Below, in pieces: positions 1 through 7,705 of a stretch of 64,000 nt of DNA. Under the pieces are notes generated by a model. It was not told the origin of the DNA. It saw only the letters and a program-made list of their open reading frames with translations, and did not search any database. Numbering within the stretch: position 1 is the first letter of the stretch; every line of letters starts with the position of its first letter. Made by a program: the position numbers and the translations under genes. This stretch comes from Aeromicrobium sp. IC_218. GTDB lineage: Bacteria > Actinomycetota > Actinomycetes > Propionibacteriales > Nocardioidaceae. The stretch covers positions 37,571 to 101,570 of the forward strand of contig NZ_SJXM01000012.1 of the NCBI RefSeq assembly GCF_004336805.1. Direction: 5' to 3'.

Positions 1-49
1 GGGAGAGGCCGGTCATCTCGCAGTCGATCCACACCAGTCGGTCGTTCAC
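1..49 (-). CDS. orn: Oligoribonuclease, N-terminal fragment (cut by window edge)
   Basis: The reverse strand from position 49 reads VNDRLVWIDCEMTGLS in frame. It contains the ExoI motif (DCEMTG) of the DEDDh 3'-5' exoribonuclease Orn, which degrades 2-5 nt RNAs and pGpG. Only 16 codons are present; the rest lies outside the window. The GTG start at 49 is supported by a TAGTGT -10 box exactly 7 nt upstream, which suggests a leaderless transcript. It is divergent from the DsbA-like gene at 177. The identification rests on the diagnostic start of the family and is firm despite its shortness. Confidence 0.85.
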   Translation of the reverse strand, partial: MNDRLVWIDCEMTGLS

Positions 50-56
50 GCACGAC

Positions 57-62
57 ACACTA
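57..62 (-). promoter_or_regulatory. -10 box of leaderless orn promoter
   Basis: TAGTGT on the minus strand, 7 nt before the GTG start of orn, matches the actinobacterial TAnnnT pattern. No leader space is left for a Shine-Dalgarno site. Confidence 0.5.
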
Positions 63-176
63 GCCCCGCCGTCCTGACCGCCCCGTTAGAGTGCTCGTGG
101 CCTGCGTCGGGCCGGAGCGGGGGAACTCACCTCGCCGCCCGCGCGTTGGACAGCCCGTGACCTCAGGAGACGTTCA

Positions 177-962
177 GTGACCAACGACCGCCAGAAGCGT
201 GCCGCCCGCGCCGAGCAGATGCGCAAGGAGCGTGAGAAGGCGTCCCGCCGCCAGCGCAACCGGATCACCACGGTGGTCGTGGTGGCGGTCGTCGCGCTCA
301 TCGCCGCCGCCGCGTTCGGCTACAACCAGCTGCAGAAGGAGAACGACAAGCCGCTGGTCGCCCCCGCCAACGCGACCGAGGACTTCGCGATCCCGTTCAC
401 CACGGAGGTCTCGACCGGCAAGCCGGCCGCGGCCGACCCGGTGACGGTCACGCTGTACGAGGACTTCCAGTGCCCCGGCTGCCAGGCTCTCGAGGCCGGC
501 GCCGGCACCGACATGAAGAAGGCCGTCGACGCGGGCCAGGTCACCCTGGAGTACCGCCCGGTGTCGTTCCTGAACAACGCCAGCACCACCGACTACTCGA
601 CGCGGGCGACCAACGCCGCGCTGTGCGTGCTGGACGAGAAGGGCGTCAAGGCCTTCTACGACATGCACCAGCTCCTCTACGCCAACCAGCCCGCCGAGGG
701 TGGCGAGGGCCTGACCGACGACACCCTGGCCGAAATGGCCCAGCAGGCCGGCGCGTCCGACAAGGTCTCGTCCTGCATCGACGACGGTCGCTTCGAGCCG
801 TGGATCGAGGACGCCACCAACGCCTGGCGCGACGCCGGCTACGGCGGCACCCCGACGGTGGTCGTCGACGGCAAGGAGGTCACGGGCGAGTCCGGTGGCC
901 AGCAGGTCATCCCGAGCTGGGCCGACATCCAGAAGGCGGTCACCGCCGCTCGCCAGGGCTGA
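177..962 (+). CDS. Membrane-anchored DsbA-like thioredoxin-fold protein (paralogue 1)
   Basis: 261 residues. A very basic N-terminus (1-30) and one membrane helix (about 31-49) are followed by an extracytoplasmic thioredoxin-fold domain of the DsbA/Thioredoxin_4 type. The active site is C99-P-G-C102 and the cis-proline is P226 in GTPT. It probably makes or reshuffles disulfides in exported proteins. The GTG start has a CAGGAGA ribosome site 7 nt upstream, and a TAGAGT -10 box lies at 87-92. It is followed by a hairpin terminator and then a second, clearly related gene, which points to tandem duplication. The partner reductase or oxidase is not in the window. Confidence 0.88.
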   Translation: MTNDRQKRAARAEQMRKEREKASRRQRNRITTVVVVAVVALIAAAAFGYNQLQKENDKPLVAPANATEDFAIPFTTEVSTGKPAAADPVTVTLYEDFQCPGCQALEAGAGTDMKKAVDAGQVTLEYRPVSFLNNASTTDYSTRATNAALCVLDEKGVKAFYDMHQLLYANQPAEGGEGLTDDTLAEMAQQAGASDKVSSCIDDGRFEPWIEDATNAWRDAGYGGTPTVVVDGKEVTGESGGQQVIPSWADIQKAVTAARQG

Positions 963-978
963 GCCCGCAGCACGTCCC

Positions 979-1017
979 GAGGGGCGCCCGGTCGCACGAG
1001 CGACCGAGGCGCCCCTC
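979..1017 (+). terminator. Hairpin terminator after first DsbA-like gene
   Basis: GAGGGGCGCC-CGGTCG pairs with CGACCG-A-GGCGCCCCTC around a 6-nt loop: 16 bp with one bulge. It has no strong U tract, as is usual for high-GC actinomycetes. Confidence 0.6.
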
Positions 1018-1092
1018 GTCGTCCCCGTAGGTCCGACGGTCGCGCCGAGGACGTCGTAGGGTCGCGACGCGGACCGAGACGGGGAGGCCACG

Positions 1093-1863
1093 GTGGCGGC
1101 GAAGGACAAGCAGGAGCGCGTGGAACGTGCGGCCCGGCAGCGCGAGGAGCGCGAGCAGGCGGCCCGGCGGTTCCGCGTCAAGGTGACGGCCGGGGTGCTG
1201 GTGGTCGTGGTGGCGCTCGTCGCGATGACCGCCTGGGGCCTGAGCCGCGCGACGCCGCAGGACGAGAAGCCGCTGGTCGAGCCGTCCGGCGTGACGGCCG
1301 AGCACGGCGTGCTGCGGGTCGCCGACGGGGCGGCCGATCCCGTGCCGGTCGTCGTCTACGAGGACTTCCAGTGCCCGGCGTGCAAGGCGTTCGAGGCCGA
1401 GGTGGGGGAGTGGCTCGACCAGGCCGTCGAGCGCGGCGAGGTCAGCCTGGAGCACCGCACGGTGGCCAAGCTCGACCGGGCGAGCAGCACCGAGTACTCG
1501 TCCCGGGCGGCCAACCTGGCGATGTGCGTGGTGGACGCCGACGGGCCGAAGGCGTTCGCCGACGTGCACCGGCTGCTCTTCGCCGAGCAGCCGCCCGAGA
1601 TGACCGCCGGCCTGCCGGACGAGCGGCTCGTGGAGATCGGTGAGGAGGCCGGGGTCGGCGTGGACGTCCTCGAGCCGTGCGTCGCGGATCGGCGCTTCGA
1701 CCGCTGGCTGGACGACGCGAACGACGCCTTCGACGACGCCGGGCACGGCGGCACGCCCACCGTGCTCGTGGACGGCGAGCCGGTCGTCGCCGAGGTGGAC
1801 GGGCAGCAGCTCGTGCCGGGGCTGGCCCAGCTGCAGGCGGCGGTGGCCGCGGCCCGCGGCTGA
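1093..1863 (+). CDS. Membrane-anchored DsbA-like thioredoxin-fold protein (paralogue 2)
   Basis: 256 residues with the same plan as its upstream neighbour: basic N-terminus, one membrane helix (about 31-50), and a thioredoxin-fold domain with C94-P-A-C97. The dipeptide between the cysteines differs (PA rather than PG), so the two may differ in redox potential. GTG start with GGGGAGG site; a TAGGGT -10 box at 1057-1062 gives it its own promoter. It converges on the crcB pair. An extracytoplasmic thiol-disulfide role is inferred from the fold. Confidence 0.87.
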   Translation: MAAKDKQERVERAARQREEREQAARRFRVKVTAGVLVVVVALVAMTAWGLSRATPQDEKPLVEPSGVTAEHGVLRVADGAADPVPVVVYEDFQCPACKAFEAEVGEWLDQAVERGEVSLEHRTVAKLDRASSTEYSSRAANLAMCVVDADGPKAFADVHRLLFAEQPPEMTAGLPDERLVEIGEEAGVGVDVLEPCVADRRFDRWLDDANDAFDDAGHGGTPTVLVDGEPVVAEVDGQQLVPGLAQLQAAVAAARG

Positions 1864-1885
1864 CGCCGGTGAACGCGCCAGGGCG

Positions 1886-2224
1886 TTAGAGGAGCGCGAG
1901 TCCGGCCGCGGCGGCGCCGACGCCGAGCACGAGGGTGCCGGCGGCATGGGCCGCGGCGAGGGCCGGTCGGCCGTCGCGCACGAGGTCGAGCGTGTCGTGG
2001 CTGGCCGTGCTGAACGTCGTCCAGCCGCCCAGGAAGCCGACGCCGAGGGCGGCCGTCCAGGGCTCGGCGAGCGAGGCCGCGGTCAGCAAGCCGAGCGCGA
2101 ACGAGCCGACCACGTTGACCGCGACGATCGCCCACGGCCCGGGCCATCGCTCGCGACCCAGCCCGTCGGCGACGAAGCGGGACGCGGCGCCGACGCCACC
2201 GGCGAGGGCGGTCAGGACGATCAC
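1886..2224 (-). CDS. crcB: Fluoride channel CrcB/Fluc subunit (second gene of pair)
   Basis: 112 residues, four hydrophobic segments. It has the family signatures GAASRF near the N-terminus, NVVGSFALG, and the GFLGGWTTFSTAS helix-break motif. Fluc proteins are small antiparallel dimeric channels that expel fluoride. The ATG overlaps the stop of the upstream crcB by 4 nt (ATGA), so the two are translationally coupled. A heterodimer is likely, as for other paired CrcB proteins of Gram-positive bacteria. No fluoride riboswitch was recognised upstream. Confidence 0.9.
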   Translation of the reverse strand: MIVLTALAGGVGAASRFVADGLGRERWPGPWAIVAVNVVGSFALGLLTAASLAEPWTAALGVGFLGGWTTFSTASHDTLDLVRDGRPALAAAHAAGTLVLGVGAAAAGLALL

Positions 2225-2625
2225 GCGGTCGTCCCTCGGCGTCCGGCCGCCGCGCCGAGCGCGACGGCGAGGAGCCCGAGCAGCACCGTTCCGACGGCGT
2301 AGGCCGCGGCCGTGGCGAGCCGGTCGTCACGGGCGAGCTCGACGGTGCCGACGGCCAGCGCGCTGTAGGTGGTGAAGCCGCCGAGCACCCCGGTGCCGAG
2401 CAGCAGGCGAGCGCTGAGGAGCCGTCCGGCGTCCGGTCCGCGACGGCGCAACGACGCCAGGAGCAGGCCCAGCAGGAACGCTCCGGCCAGGTTGATCGCG
2501 AAGGTGGCGACGGGCCACACGGTGTCACCGGTCGCCCGGGTGAGCAGGTCGCGCGCCAGGACGCCGGCGGTGCCGCCGGCCGCGACGAGCGCGATGAGGC
2601 GGGGGTCGCGGTGCGGGGCCGGCAT
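2221..2625 (-). CDS. crcB: Fluoride channel CrcB/Fluc subunit (first gene of pair)
   Basis: 134 residues, four predicted membrane helices. The FAINLAGAFLLGLL and GGFTTYSA segments correspond to the NxxG and G-G-x-T-T-x-S motifs of the Fluc family. It is slightly longer than its partner because of a hydrophilic N-terminus. It leads a two-gene fluoride-export operon and starts 17 nt from the end of tRNA-Arg. Confidence 0.9.
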   Translation of the reverse strand: MPAPHRDPRLIALVAAGGTAGVLARDLLTRATGDTVWPVATFAINLAGAFLLGLLLASLRRRGPDAGRLLSARLLLGTGVLGGFTTYSALAVGTVELARDDRLATAAAYAVGTVLLGLLAVALGAAAGRRGTTA

Positions 2626-2641
2626 GCCGCTCAGCGTAGGG

Positions 2642-2715
2642 CGCGCCCGGCAGGACTCGAACCTGCGACCCAGAGATTAGAAGGCTCTTGCTCTATCCAG
2701 CTGAGCTACGGGCGC
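2642..2715 (-). tRNA. tRNA-Arg (anticodon TCT)
   Basis: Minus-strand cloverleaf: acceptor GCGCCCG/CGGGCGC, D stem GCTC/GAGC, anticodon stem AGAGC/TCTCT, loop CTTCTAA with anticodon TCT, and T stem GCAGG/CCTGC with loop TTCGAGT. The last anticodon-stem pair is a C-T mismatch. CCA is not encoded. It reads AGA codons, which are rare in this genome. Confidence 0.96.
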
Positions 2716-2865
2716 TCGGCGACCCAGGCCGCCGAGCGCCAGTATGCCGCAGCGCGCCGGAGGGTTCGTCCCGACGGCGTGGCCGAAACCGGTCTCGGTC
2801 ACGGACCGCGCGTGGGAGCATCCTCCTGACCGTCGGCACGGACGCCGGCCGACCGAGGAGCACCG

Positions 2866-3414
2866 ATGGACCGCCTGCGCCGTGCGTTCGCCTCCCGCCG
2901 CCGTCGGGCGGTGGCGGCGGCCATCGTGCTCGTGGCGCTGGCAACTTCCGGTTTGGTTGTCGGGCTTGCCCGCGCCGATGGCACCACGTTGCAGATCGCG
3001 AGTGGCAACGGGCAGGGCCGGACCACCCCGGCCGAGCACGGCACGTTCTACTTCGGTGATCTCTGCGTGAAGGGTGAGGGCTCCGTCGAGCTGGTGGCGG
3101 TGGAGCCGCGGCGCGCGACGCCGGGCTCCGAGGTCAGCGGCTTCGCTGCGGTGCGGTTCGCTCGCGTTCAGAGGGGGTTCGAGCACACTGCACTGGCTCA
3201 CGAGCCGACGCTCGGCCGGACCCGGAGCGTGACGGAGCGGTGCGTCCCGGGAGTGCCCGCGACTGCTACGTCCCTCGTCGTCGAGGTGACGCGGCACGGG
3301 CCGTCGGCGTCCGTGGACGGCCTCCGGATCTGGTACCGCGACGGGACGAGGCTGCGTTCCCTGGACGCCGACGGTTCCATCACCATCTGCCGTGACGAGA
3401 AGGCCTGCCCGTGA
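2866..3414 (+). CDS. Secreted or membrane-anchored protein of unknown function (paralogue of next gene)
   Basis: 182 residues. Basic N-terminus, one hydrophobic helix (about 22-40), then an extracytoplasmic domain. I do not recognise the family. The shared features with the next gene are DLCVKG/DLCVEG, the VAVEPRRA/IGVEPVRA strand, SLVVEVTRH/SLNVEVHRD, GLRIWYRDG/GLRILYRVG and a C-terminal C-x(4-5)-C pair. The four conserved cysteines suggest two disulfides in a small beta-rich fold. The stop overlaps the next start by 4 nt (GTGA), so the pair is coupled and the products may act together. Confidence 0.7.
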   Translation: MDRLRRAFASRRRRAVAAAIVLVALATSGLVVGLARADGTTLQIASGNGQGRTTPAEHGTFYFGDLCVKGEGSVELVAVEPRRATPGSEVSGFAAVRFARVQRGFEHTALAHEPTLGRTRSVTERCVPGVPATATSLVVEVTRHGPSASVDGLRIWYRDGTRLRSLDADGSITICRDEKACP

Positions 3415-3950
3415 GGCGCCGCGTTCTCGTCGCCACAGCAGGAGTCCTGGCCGTGGCCCTCGGCGTGGGCCTGTTGCTCGTGGACCGGGCGTGTGCTCCG
3501 GAAGTACGTGCGGCAGCCGGCGTCCAGCTCACCAGTGGGTACGACCCCGCGAAGCCGCAGCCGTACGACACGATCTACGTCGACGACCTGTGCGTCGAGG
3601 GGGCGGACCGGGCCACGGTGATCGGGGTGGAGCCGGTCCGCGCGAAGCACATGTCCGTCACCGCCTTCGGACTGCATCTGTTCAAGTCCGACGAGCCAGG
3701 GATCGGCGCACAGCCGGGACCGCTCGTGGACACCGCGGTCGAGTGGTCCCACGAGGTGGATGCCACGTGCTCGGGCCCAGGTTCCCAGCACGGGCCGACC
3801 TCCCTCAACGTCGAGGTCCACCGGGACGCGCCCGGTGACGGGATCATCGAGGGCCTGCGGATCCTCTACCGCGTGGGCGACGCCGTCCATACCGTGGAGA
3901 GCGACGCCGTCCTTGAGTTCTGCCAGACCGACGCCTGCTTCGACCGGTGA
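3411..3950 (+). CDS. Secreted or membrane-anchored protein of unknown function (paralogue of previous gene)
   Basis: 179 residues, GTG start overlapping the stop of the preceding gene. It has one N-terminal hydrophobic segment (about 5-24), then the same domain as its neighbour with the DLCVEG, GVEPVRA, LNVEVHRD and GLRILYRVG blocks and the same cysteine spacing. Overall identity to the neighbour is moderate, which implies an old tandem duplication. No catalytic motif is visible. The coupled pair could form a heteromeric cell-surface complex, but nothing in the sequence proves it. Confidence 0.7.
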   Translation: MRRRVLVATAGVLAVALGVGLLLVDRACAPEVRAAAGVQLTSGYDPAKPQPYDTIYVDDLCVEGADRATVIGVEPVRAKHMSVTAFGLHLFKSDEPGIGAQPGPLVDTAVEWSHEVDATCSGPGSQHGPTSLNVEVHRDAPGDGIIEGLRILYRVGDAVHTVESDAVLEFCQTDACFDR

Positions 3951-3967
3951 CTGACCTCGTCCTCGCC

Positions 3968-3973
3968 TAGCCT
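3968..3973 (+). promoter_or_regulatory. -10 box of leaderless esterase promoter
   Basis: TAGCCT, 7 nt before the ATG at 3981, with no Shine-Dalgarno site between. Confidence 0.45.
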
Positions 3974-3980
3974 GCGGGCC

Positions 3981-4907
3981 ATGACCGTGGACTCCCAGCT
4001 CGCCGGCCTGCTCACCCTCATCGAGGCCGGCACGCCCATGCACCAGCAGACCCCCGCCGAGGCCCGCGCGGGCTTCCGCACCCTCACCGTCGACATGCGC
4101 CAGCCCGAGAGCGTCGTGCCCGTGCGCGCGGTCGAGGAGACGACGGTCGCCGGTGCCGAGGGCGACCTGGCGGCGCGGGTCTACCGGCCCGAGGCGGACG
4201 GTCCGGTGCCGACCGTCGTCATGTTCCACGGCGGCGGCTTCGTCATCGGCGACCTCGAGACCCACGACAACATGGCGCGGACGATCTGCGCCGGCACCGG
4301 CTCCGTCGTCGTCTCGGTCGACTACCGGCTCGCCCCCGAGCACCCGTTCCCGGCTGCCCCGATGGACGCGGTCGCGGCCACGCTGGACGTCATGGAGCGC
4401 CGCGCCCAGCTCGGTGGCTCGGACCTCGTGGCGGTCGCCGGCGACAGCGCCGGCGCCAACCTGTCGGCCGTCGTCGCGCAGCAGGTGCCCGAGGTCGCGG
4501 CCCAGCTGCTGCTCTACCCGGTCACCGACATGGGCGGCCAGTACCCCTCGCACGAGGAGAACGGCACCGGCTACTTCCTCGACATGCCGACGATGCTGTG
4601 GTTCGGCGCCCAGTACGTCCCCGAGGGCACCGAGCCCACCGACCCGCGGCTCTCCCCGCTGCACGGCGACCTCACCCAGGTCGCCCCGGCCGTGGTCGCG
4701 ACCGCGGGCTTCGACCCGCTGCGCGACGAGGGCGACGCCTACGCGAAGGCGCTCGAGGCCGCCGGCGTCCGCGTCGTGCACCGCACCTACCCGGCGATGA
4801 TCCACGGCTTCATGGACATGGGTGCGTTCTCCACCGGGGCGAGGACGGCCGTCGACGACGCGGTCGCCGCGTTCGGCGAGCTGCTGGACTCGCTGCCGCG
4901 TCCCTGA
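3981..4907 (+). CDS. Alpha/beta hydrolase, hormone-sensitive-lipase family esterase
   Basis: 308 residues, the usual size for HSL-type (family IV) bacterial carboxylesterases. The oxyanion motif HGGG is at 83-86, the nucleophile S156 sits in GDSAGAN, and the acid and base are D245 (GFDPLRDEG) and H275 (IHGF). It is probably cytoplasmic, since no signal peptide is seen, and acts on short- to medium-chain acyl esters. An ATG with a -10 box 7 nt upstream points to leaderless expression. A related esterase is encoded at 43177. Confidence 0.9.
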   Translation: MTVDSQLAGLLTLIEAGTPMHQQTPAEARAGFRTLTVDMRQPESVVPVRAVEETTVAGAEGDLAARVYRPEADGPVPTVVMFHGGGFVIGDLETHDNMARTICAGTGSVVVSVDYRLAPEHPFPAAPMDAVAATLDVMERRAQLGGSDLVAVAGDSAGANLSAVVAQQVPEVAAQLLLYPVTDMGGQYPSHEENGTGYFLDMPTMLWFGAQYVPEGTEPTDPRLSPLHGDLTQVAPAVVATAGFDPLRDEGDAYAKALEAAGVRVVHRTYPAMIHGFMDMGAFSTGARTAVDDAVAAFGELLDSLPRP

Positions 4908-4961
4908 CCCGACACGCTCCCGCTGCCGCACTCACCGGCGCCGGCGGGGGAGGATGTCGCG

Positions 4962-5897
4962 GTGCCGATCTTCCCCCGCTCGGCACGTGCCGCAGTCGTC
5001 GCCGTCCTGACGCTGCTCGGTGCGTGCTCCGCCGTGCCCGCCGCCGAGCCGACCGCCACCCCGACGGTCGCGCCGCCGACGACGTCCTCCCCGGCCCCGC
5101 CCACGTCGGCGGCCACGCCGTCACCGTCGCCGACGCCGCATGCGTCCGGCACGGCCCTGGCCACGCTGCGCACCCTGCCGGTCAAGGGTCGCGGCGCCCG
5201 TACCGGCTACGACCGTGACCGGTTCGGCGCCGCCTGGCTCGACGCCGACCGCAACGGCTGCGACACCCGCAACGACGTGCTGGCCGCCCACCTGTCCGAC
5301 GTGCAGGTGAAGCCCGGCACCCGCGGCTGCGTCGTCCTGTCCGGGGTGCTGGCCGACCCGTACACCGGACGCTCGATCGCCTTCGCCCGCGGCGCCGGCA
5401 ACGGGGTGGACGTCGACCACGTCGTCGCGCTGTCCAACGCCTGGGTGACCGGCGCGTCGTCCTGGGAGCTTCGCAAGCGCGCCGCCCTCGCCAACGACCC
5501 GCTCAACCTGCTCCCGGTCGACGCCTCGGCCAACCGGCAGAAGGGCGACGGCGACGCCGCGACCTGGCTGCCCCCGCACAAGCCGTCGCGCTGCGCGTAC
5601 GTCGCGCGCCAGGTCGCGGTGAAGGCGAAGTACGGCCTGTGGGTCACGCGACCCGAGCAGAAGGCGGTCGAGCGGGTGCTGGCCGGGTGCCCCGGCGAGC
5701 CGCTGCCCGACGACCGGACGGCGGCCCCGGTCCTCGTGCCGCTCGACCTGCGCGAGCCCACCGCCGCCCCCGACGGCGCCGTGCACTTCGGCTCCTGCGC
5801 GGACGCCCGAGCCGCCGGGGCAGCGCCGGTCCGGCGCGGCGACCCGGGTTACGGACCACACCTGGACCGCGACGGCGACGGCAGCGCCTGCGAGTAG
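4962..5897 (+). CDS. Secreted HNH nuclease (GmrSD/DUF1524 type) with C-terminal excalibur domain
   Basis: 311 residues, GTG start. A lipoprotein-like signal ends at LLGACS, followed by a Pro/Thr/Ser-rich linker (about 28-60). The nuclease core has DVDHVVAL (the first metal-binding H of the HNH fold) and DPLNLLPVDASANRQKGD. The C-terminal stretch contains the calcium-binding excalibur motif DRDGDGSACE. The protein is expected outside the cytoplasmic membrane, tethered by its lipidated cysteine, degrading nucleic acid. Similar secreted proteins are common in actinobacteria; the role here (nutrition, DNA uptake or defence) is unknown. Confidence 0.85.
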   Translation: MPIFPRSARAAVVAVLTLLGACSAVPAAEPTATPTVAPPTTSSPAPPTSAATPSPSPTPHASGTALATLRTLPVKGRGARTGYDRDRFGAAWLDADRNGCDTRNDVLAAHLSDVQVKPGTRGCVVLSGVLADPYTGRSIAFARGAGNGVDVDHVVALSNAWVTGASSWELRKRAALANDPLNLLPVDASANRQKGDGDAATWLPPHKPSRCAYVARQVAVKAKYGLWVTRPEQKAVERVLAGCPGEPLPDDRTAAPVLVPLDLREPTAAPDGAVHFGSCADARAAGAAPVRRGDPGYGPHLDRDGDGSACE

Positions 5898-5977
5898 CCG
5901 ACAGGGACGTGCAAGGCCGCTGTAAGGCCGCTCGGTGACGGTGGGGACGTCGAACGTCCCCGAGCAGGAGCAGTCCC

Positions 5978-7603
5978 ATGCACGTGCTGAGCAGCACCGC
6001 CCGCCGTCTGGTCGTCCTCGTCGCCGTCGCGGCGAGCGTCCTGGCGGTCCAGACCGCCGCACCCCCGGCCGCCCACGCCGGCACGGTGTTCTTCTCGCCG
6101 GAGGCCTACGGGACCGGCCGGCTCGACCTGGTCGAGCCGGGCTCGGGCTCGTTCTGCTGGTCGGCCCGGTCGGATCCGTACGCCAAGCACGACTGCGGCC
6201 GGTTCTACGTCGAGGCCGTCTTCCAGGCCTGGGCGTGGATGCGCGCCGACCCCTACGAGCACGTCGGCTTCACCGAGGTCGAGTGGGAGAACTGCGACGC
6301 GCTCCGCACCCGTGACGGGCAGGTCGAGTGCGGCGTCCACTCTCCGGAGCTCGGCAGCGCCGAGAAGCAGCCGCGCGTCCGCTTCCTCGACGTCACGGCG
6401 CCGACCCTCAGCCCGCTCACGGTCGTGCCGCACGACGGGGAGGAGCGCGCGGTGGGCTACGAGTACGCCATCTCCGACACCAGCGCCGCGTCCGCGTTCT
6501 GCCGCTACGACGGTGGGGCGGAGACCGCGTGCTCGGCGAAGCGGGCGCGGGCGGTGTGGCCGTCCGAGGGGTGGCACACGGTGAGCGTCGTGGCGCGTGA
6601 CCGCAGCGGCAACGAGAGCCAGACCCGCCACGCGGACGTCAAGATCGTCGACACCACGATCCGGAGCGGCCCCTCGACCACCCGGTTCCCCGACGCGTTC
6701 TTCGAGGTGGGCTCGGGTGCCGGCACGGCCTACGAGTGCGCCGTGGACGATGCCGACTTCGCCCCGTGCCGCATGGGGGACGAGGACCAGGTGTACGTCC
6801 CGTCGGTGTCGCCGGGCACGCACCGGTTGCTCGTCCGGGCGGTCGACGGCGAGTGGAAGGACCCGGTCCCGGCATCCTGGACGTGGACCCTGCTGGCGCC
6901 GACCCCGACGGACCCGGGCACCCCGACGGACCCCGGCACCCCGACCGACCCCGGCACCCCGACCGACCCCGGCACGCCGACGACACCCACGCCGCAGAAG
7001 GACCGGACGGCTCCCGACACCCGCGTGACCGCGGGGCCCGCCCACGGCTCGGTGCTGCGCGCCACCAGCACGACCCTGCGCGCCGCCGCGACCGAGAAGG
7101 GGGCCACGTTCCGCTGCACGCTGGACGGACGCGCCGTGGGCTGCGCGAACGGCGCCCTGGCCCTGCGGGGGCTGCGGTCCGGGACGCACGAGGTCCGCCT
7201 CGCCGCGGTCGACCGGGCCGGAAACGCCGACCGCACGCCCGCCGTCCGCCGGTTCACCGTGCCGACCGACCTGCGGTCGGCCAAGGGCTGGAAGCGGGTC
7301 TCGACGCGGGGAGCCTGGGGCGGGGCGGTGCTGAGCGCCTCGCGGCGCAAGGCCGCGCTGACGACGTCCGTCGCCCGCGGCACGCGCTCGGCCGTGCTGA
7401 TCGGCTCGAGCTCCCGCATCGGGGCGAAGGTCAGCGTCTACGCCGGCCGGACGCGGCTGGCCACGCTGAGCGTGCCGCGTGCGTCGGCCCCGGGGCTCCT
7501 GCCCGCGGTGCGCGTCCCGGTCTCCTTCCACGGCCGGCTGAAGGTCGTCGTGCGGAGCAAGGGCAAGCCGGTGCGGCTGGACGCGGTCGCGCTCGTCCGG
7601 TGA
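5978..7603 (+). CDS. Secreted surface protein with Ig-like domains and TDPGTP-repeat linker
   Basis: 541 residues. A Sec signal peptide is expected to be cleaved after PPAAHA (residue about 37). Two Ig/cadherin-like beta domains follow (DRSGNESQTRHADV and DRAGNADRTPAVRRF are typical end strands). They are joined by a Pro/Thr linker with four exact TDPGTP units, and the basic C-terminal domain has no recognised family. No LPxTG sorting signal or C-terminal anchor is visible, so it is probably released or held non-covalently. A binding rather than enzymatic role is inferred. It lies 80 bp after the secreted nuclease. Confidence 0.75.
   Translation: MHVLSSTARRLVVLVAVAASVLAVQTAAPPAAHAGTVFFSPEAYGTGRLDLVEPGSGSFCWSARSDPYAKHDCGRFYVEAVFQAWAWMRADPYEHVGFTEVEWENCDALRTRDGQVECGVHSPELGSAEKQPRVRFLDVTAPTLSPLTVVPHDGEERAVGYEYAISDTSAASAFCRYDGGAETACSAKRARAVWPSEGWHTVSVVARDRSGNESQTRHADVKIVDTTIRSGPSTTRFPDAFFEVGSGAGTAYECAVDDADFAPCRMGDEDQVYVPSVSPGTHRLLVRAVDGEWKDPVPASWTWTLLAPTPTDPGTPTDPGTPTDPGTPTDPGTPTTPTPQKDRTAPDTRVTAGPAHGSVLRATSTTLRAAATEKGATFRCTLDGRAVGCANGALALRGLRSGTHEVRLAAVDRAGNADRTPAVRRFTVPTDLRSAKGWKRVSTRGAWGGAVLSASRRKAALTTSVARGTRSAVLIGSSSRIGAKVSVYAGRTRLATLSVPRASAPGLLPAVRVPVSFHGRLKVVVRSKGKPVRLDAVALVR
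6908..6979 (+). repeat. Four tandem 18-bp units encoding TDPGTP
   Basis: Direct in-frame repeats, residues about 311-334 of the surface protein, differing only at synonymous positions. Unit number could vary by slippage. Confidence 0.9.
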
Positions 7604-7611
7604 CCCGACCC

Positions 7612-7644
7612 GCTCCCGCGGCATGCCTTCCGTGTCGCGGGAGC
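7612..7644 (+). terminator. Hairpin terminator after surface protein gene
   Basis: GCTCCCGCG and CGCGGGAGC form a perfect 9-bp stem with a 15-nt loop, 8 nt after the stop codon. Confidence 0.5.
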
Positions 7645-7693
7645 CGGCGTCCGGGCCCGTGGACGACGACGGGCCGACGGGGGATCGCGCCAC

Positions 7694-7699
7694 TACGCT
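7694..7699 (+). promoter_or_regulatory. -10 box of leaderless PrsW-family promoter
   Basis: TACGCT, 6 nt before the GTG at 7706. Confidence 0.45.
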
Positions 7700-7705
7700 G
7701 ACGCC

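Noticed and set aside
1864..1885. Small inverted repeat AACGC/GCGTT between the second DsbA-like gene and crcB as a terminator
   Set aside because: Only a 5-bp stem; too weak to claim.
2611..2720. Short frame ending ...RARQDSNLRPRD near 2660
   Set aside because: It is the antisense translation of tRNA-Arg, not a protein.
5943..5961. GGGGACGT-CGA-ACGTCCCC hairpin before the surface protein gene as a riboswitch or attenuator
   Set aside because: A short 8-bp stem with no other conserved blocks; it may be a weak terminator of the nuclease gene, but evidence is thin.
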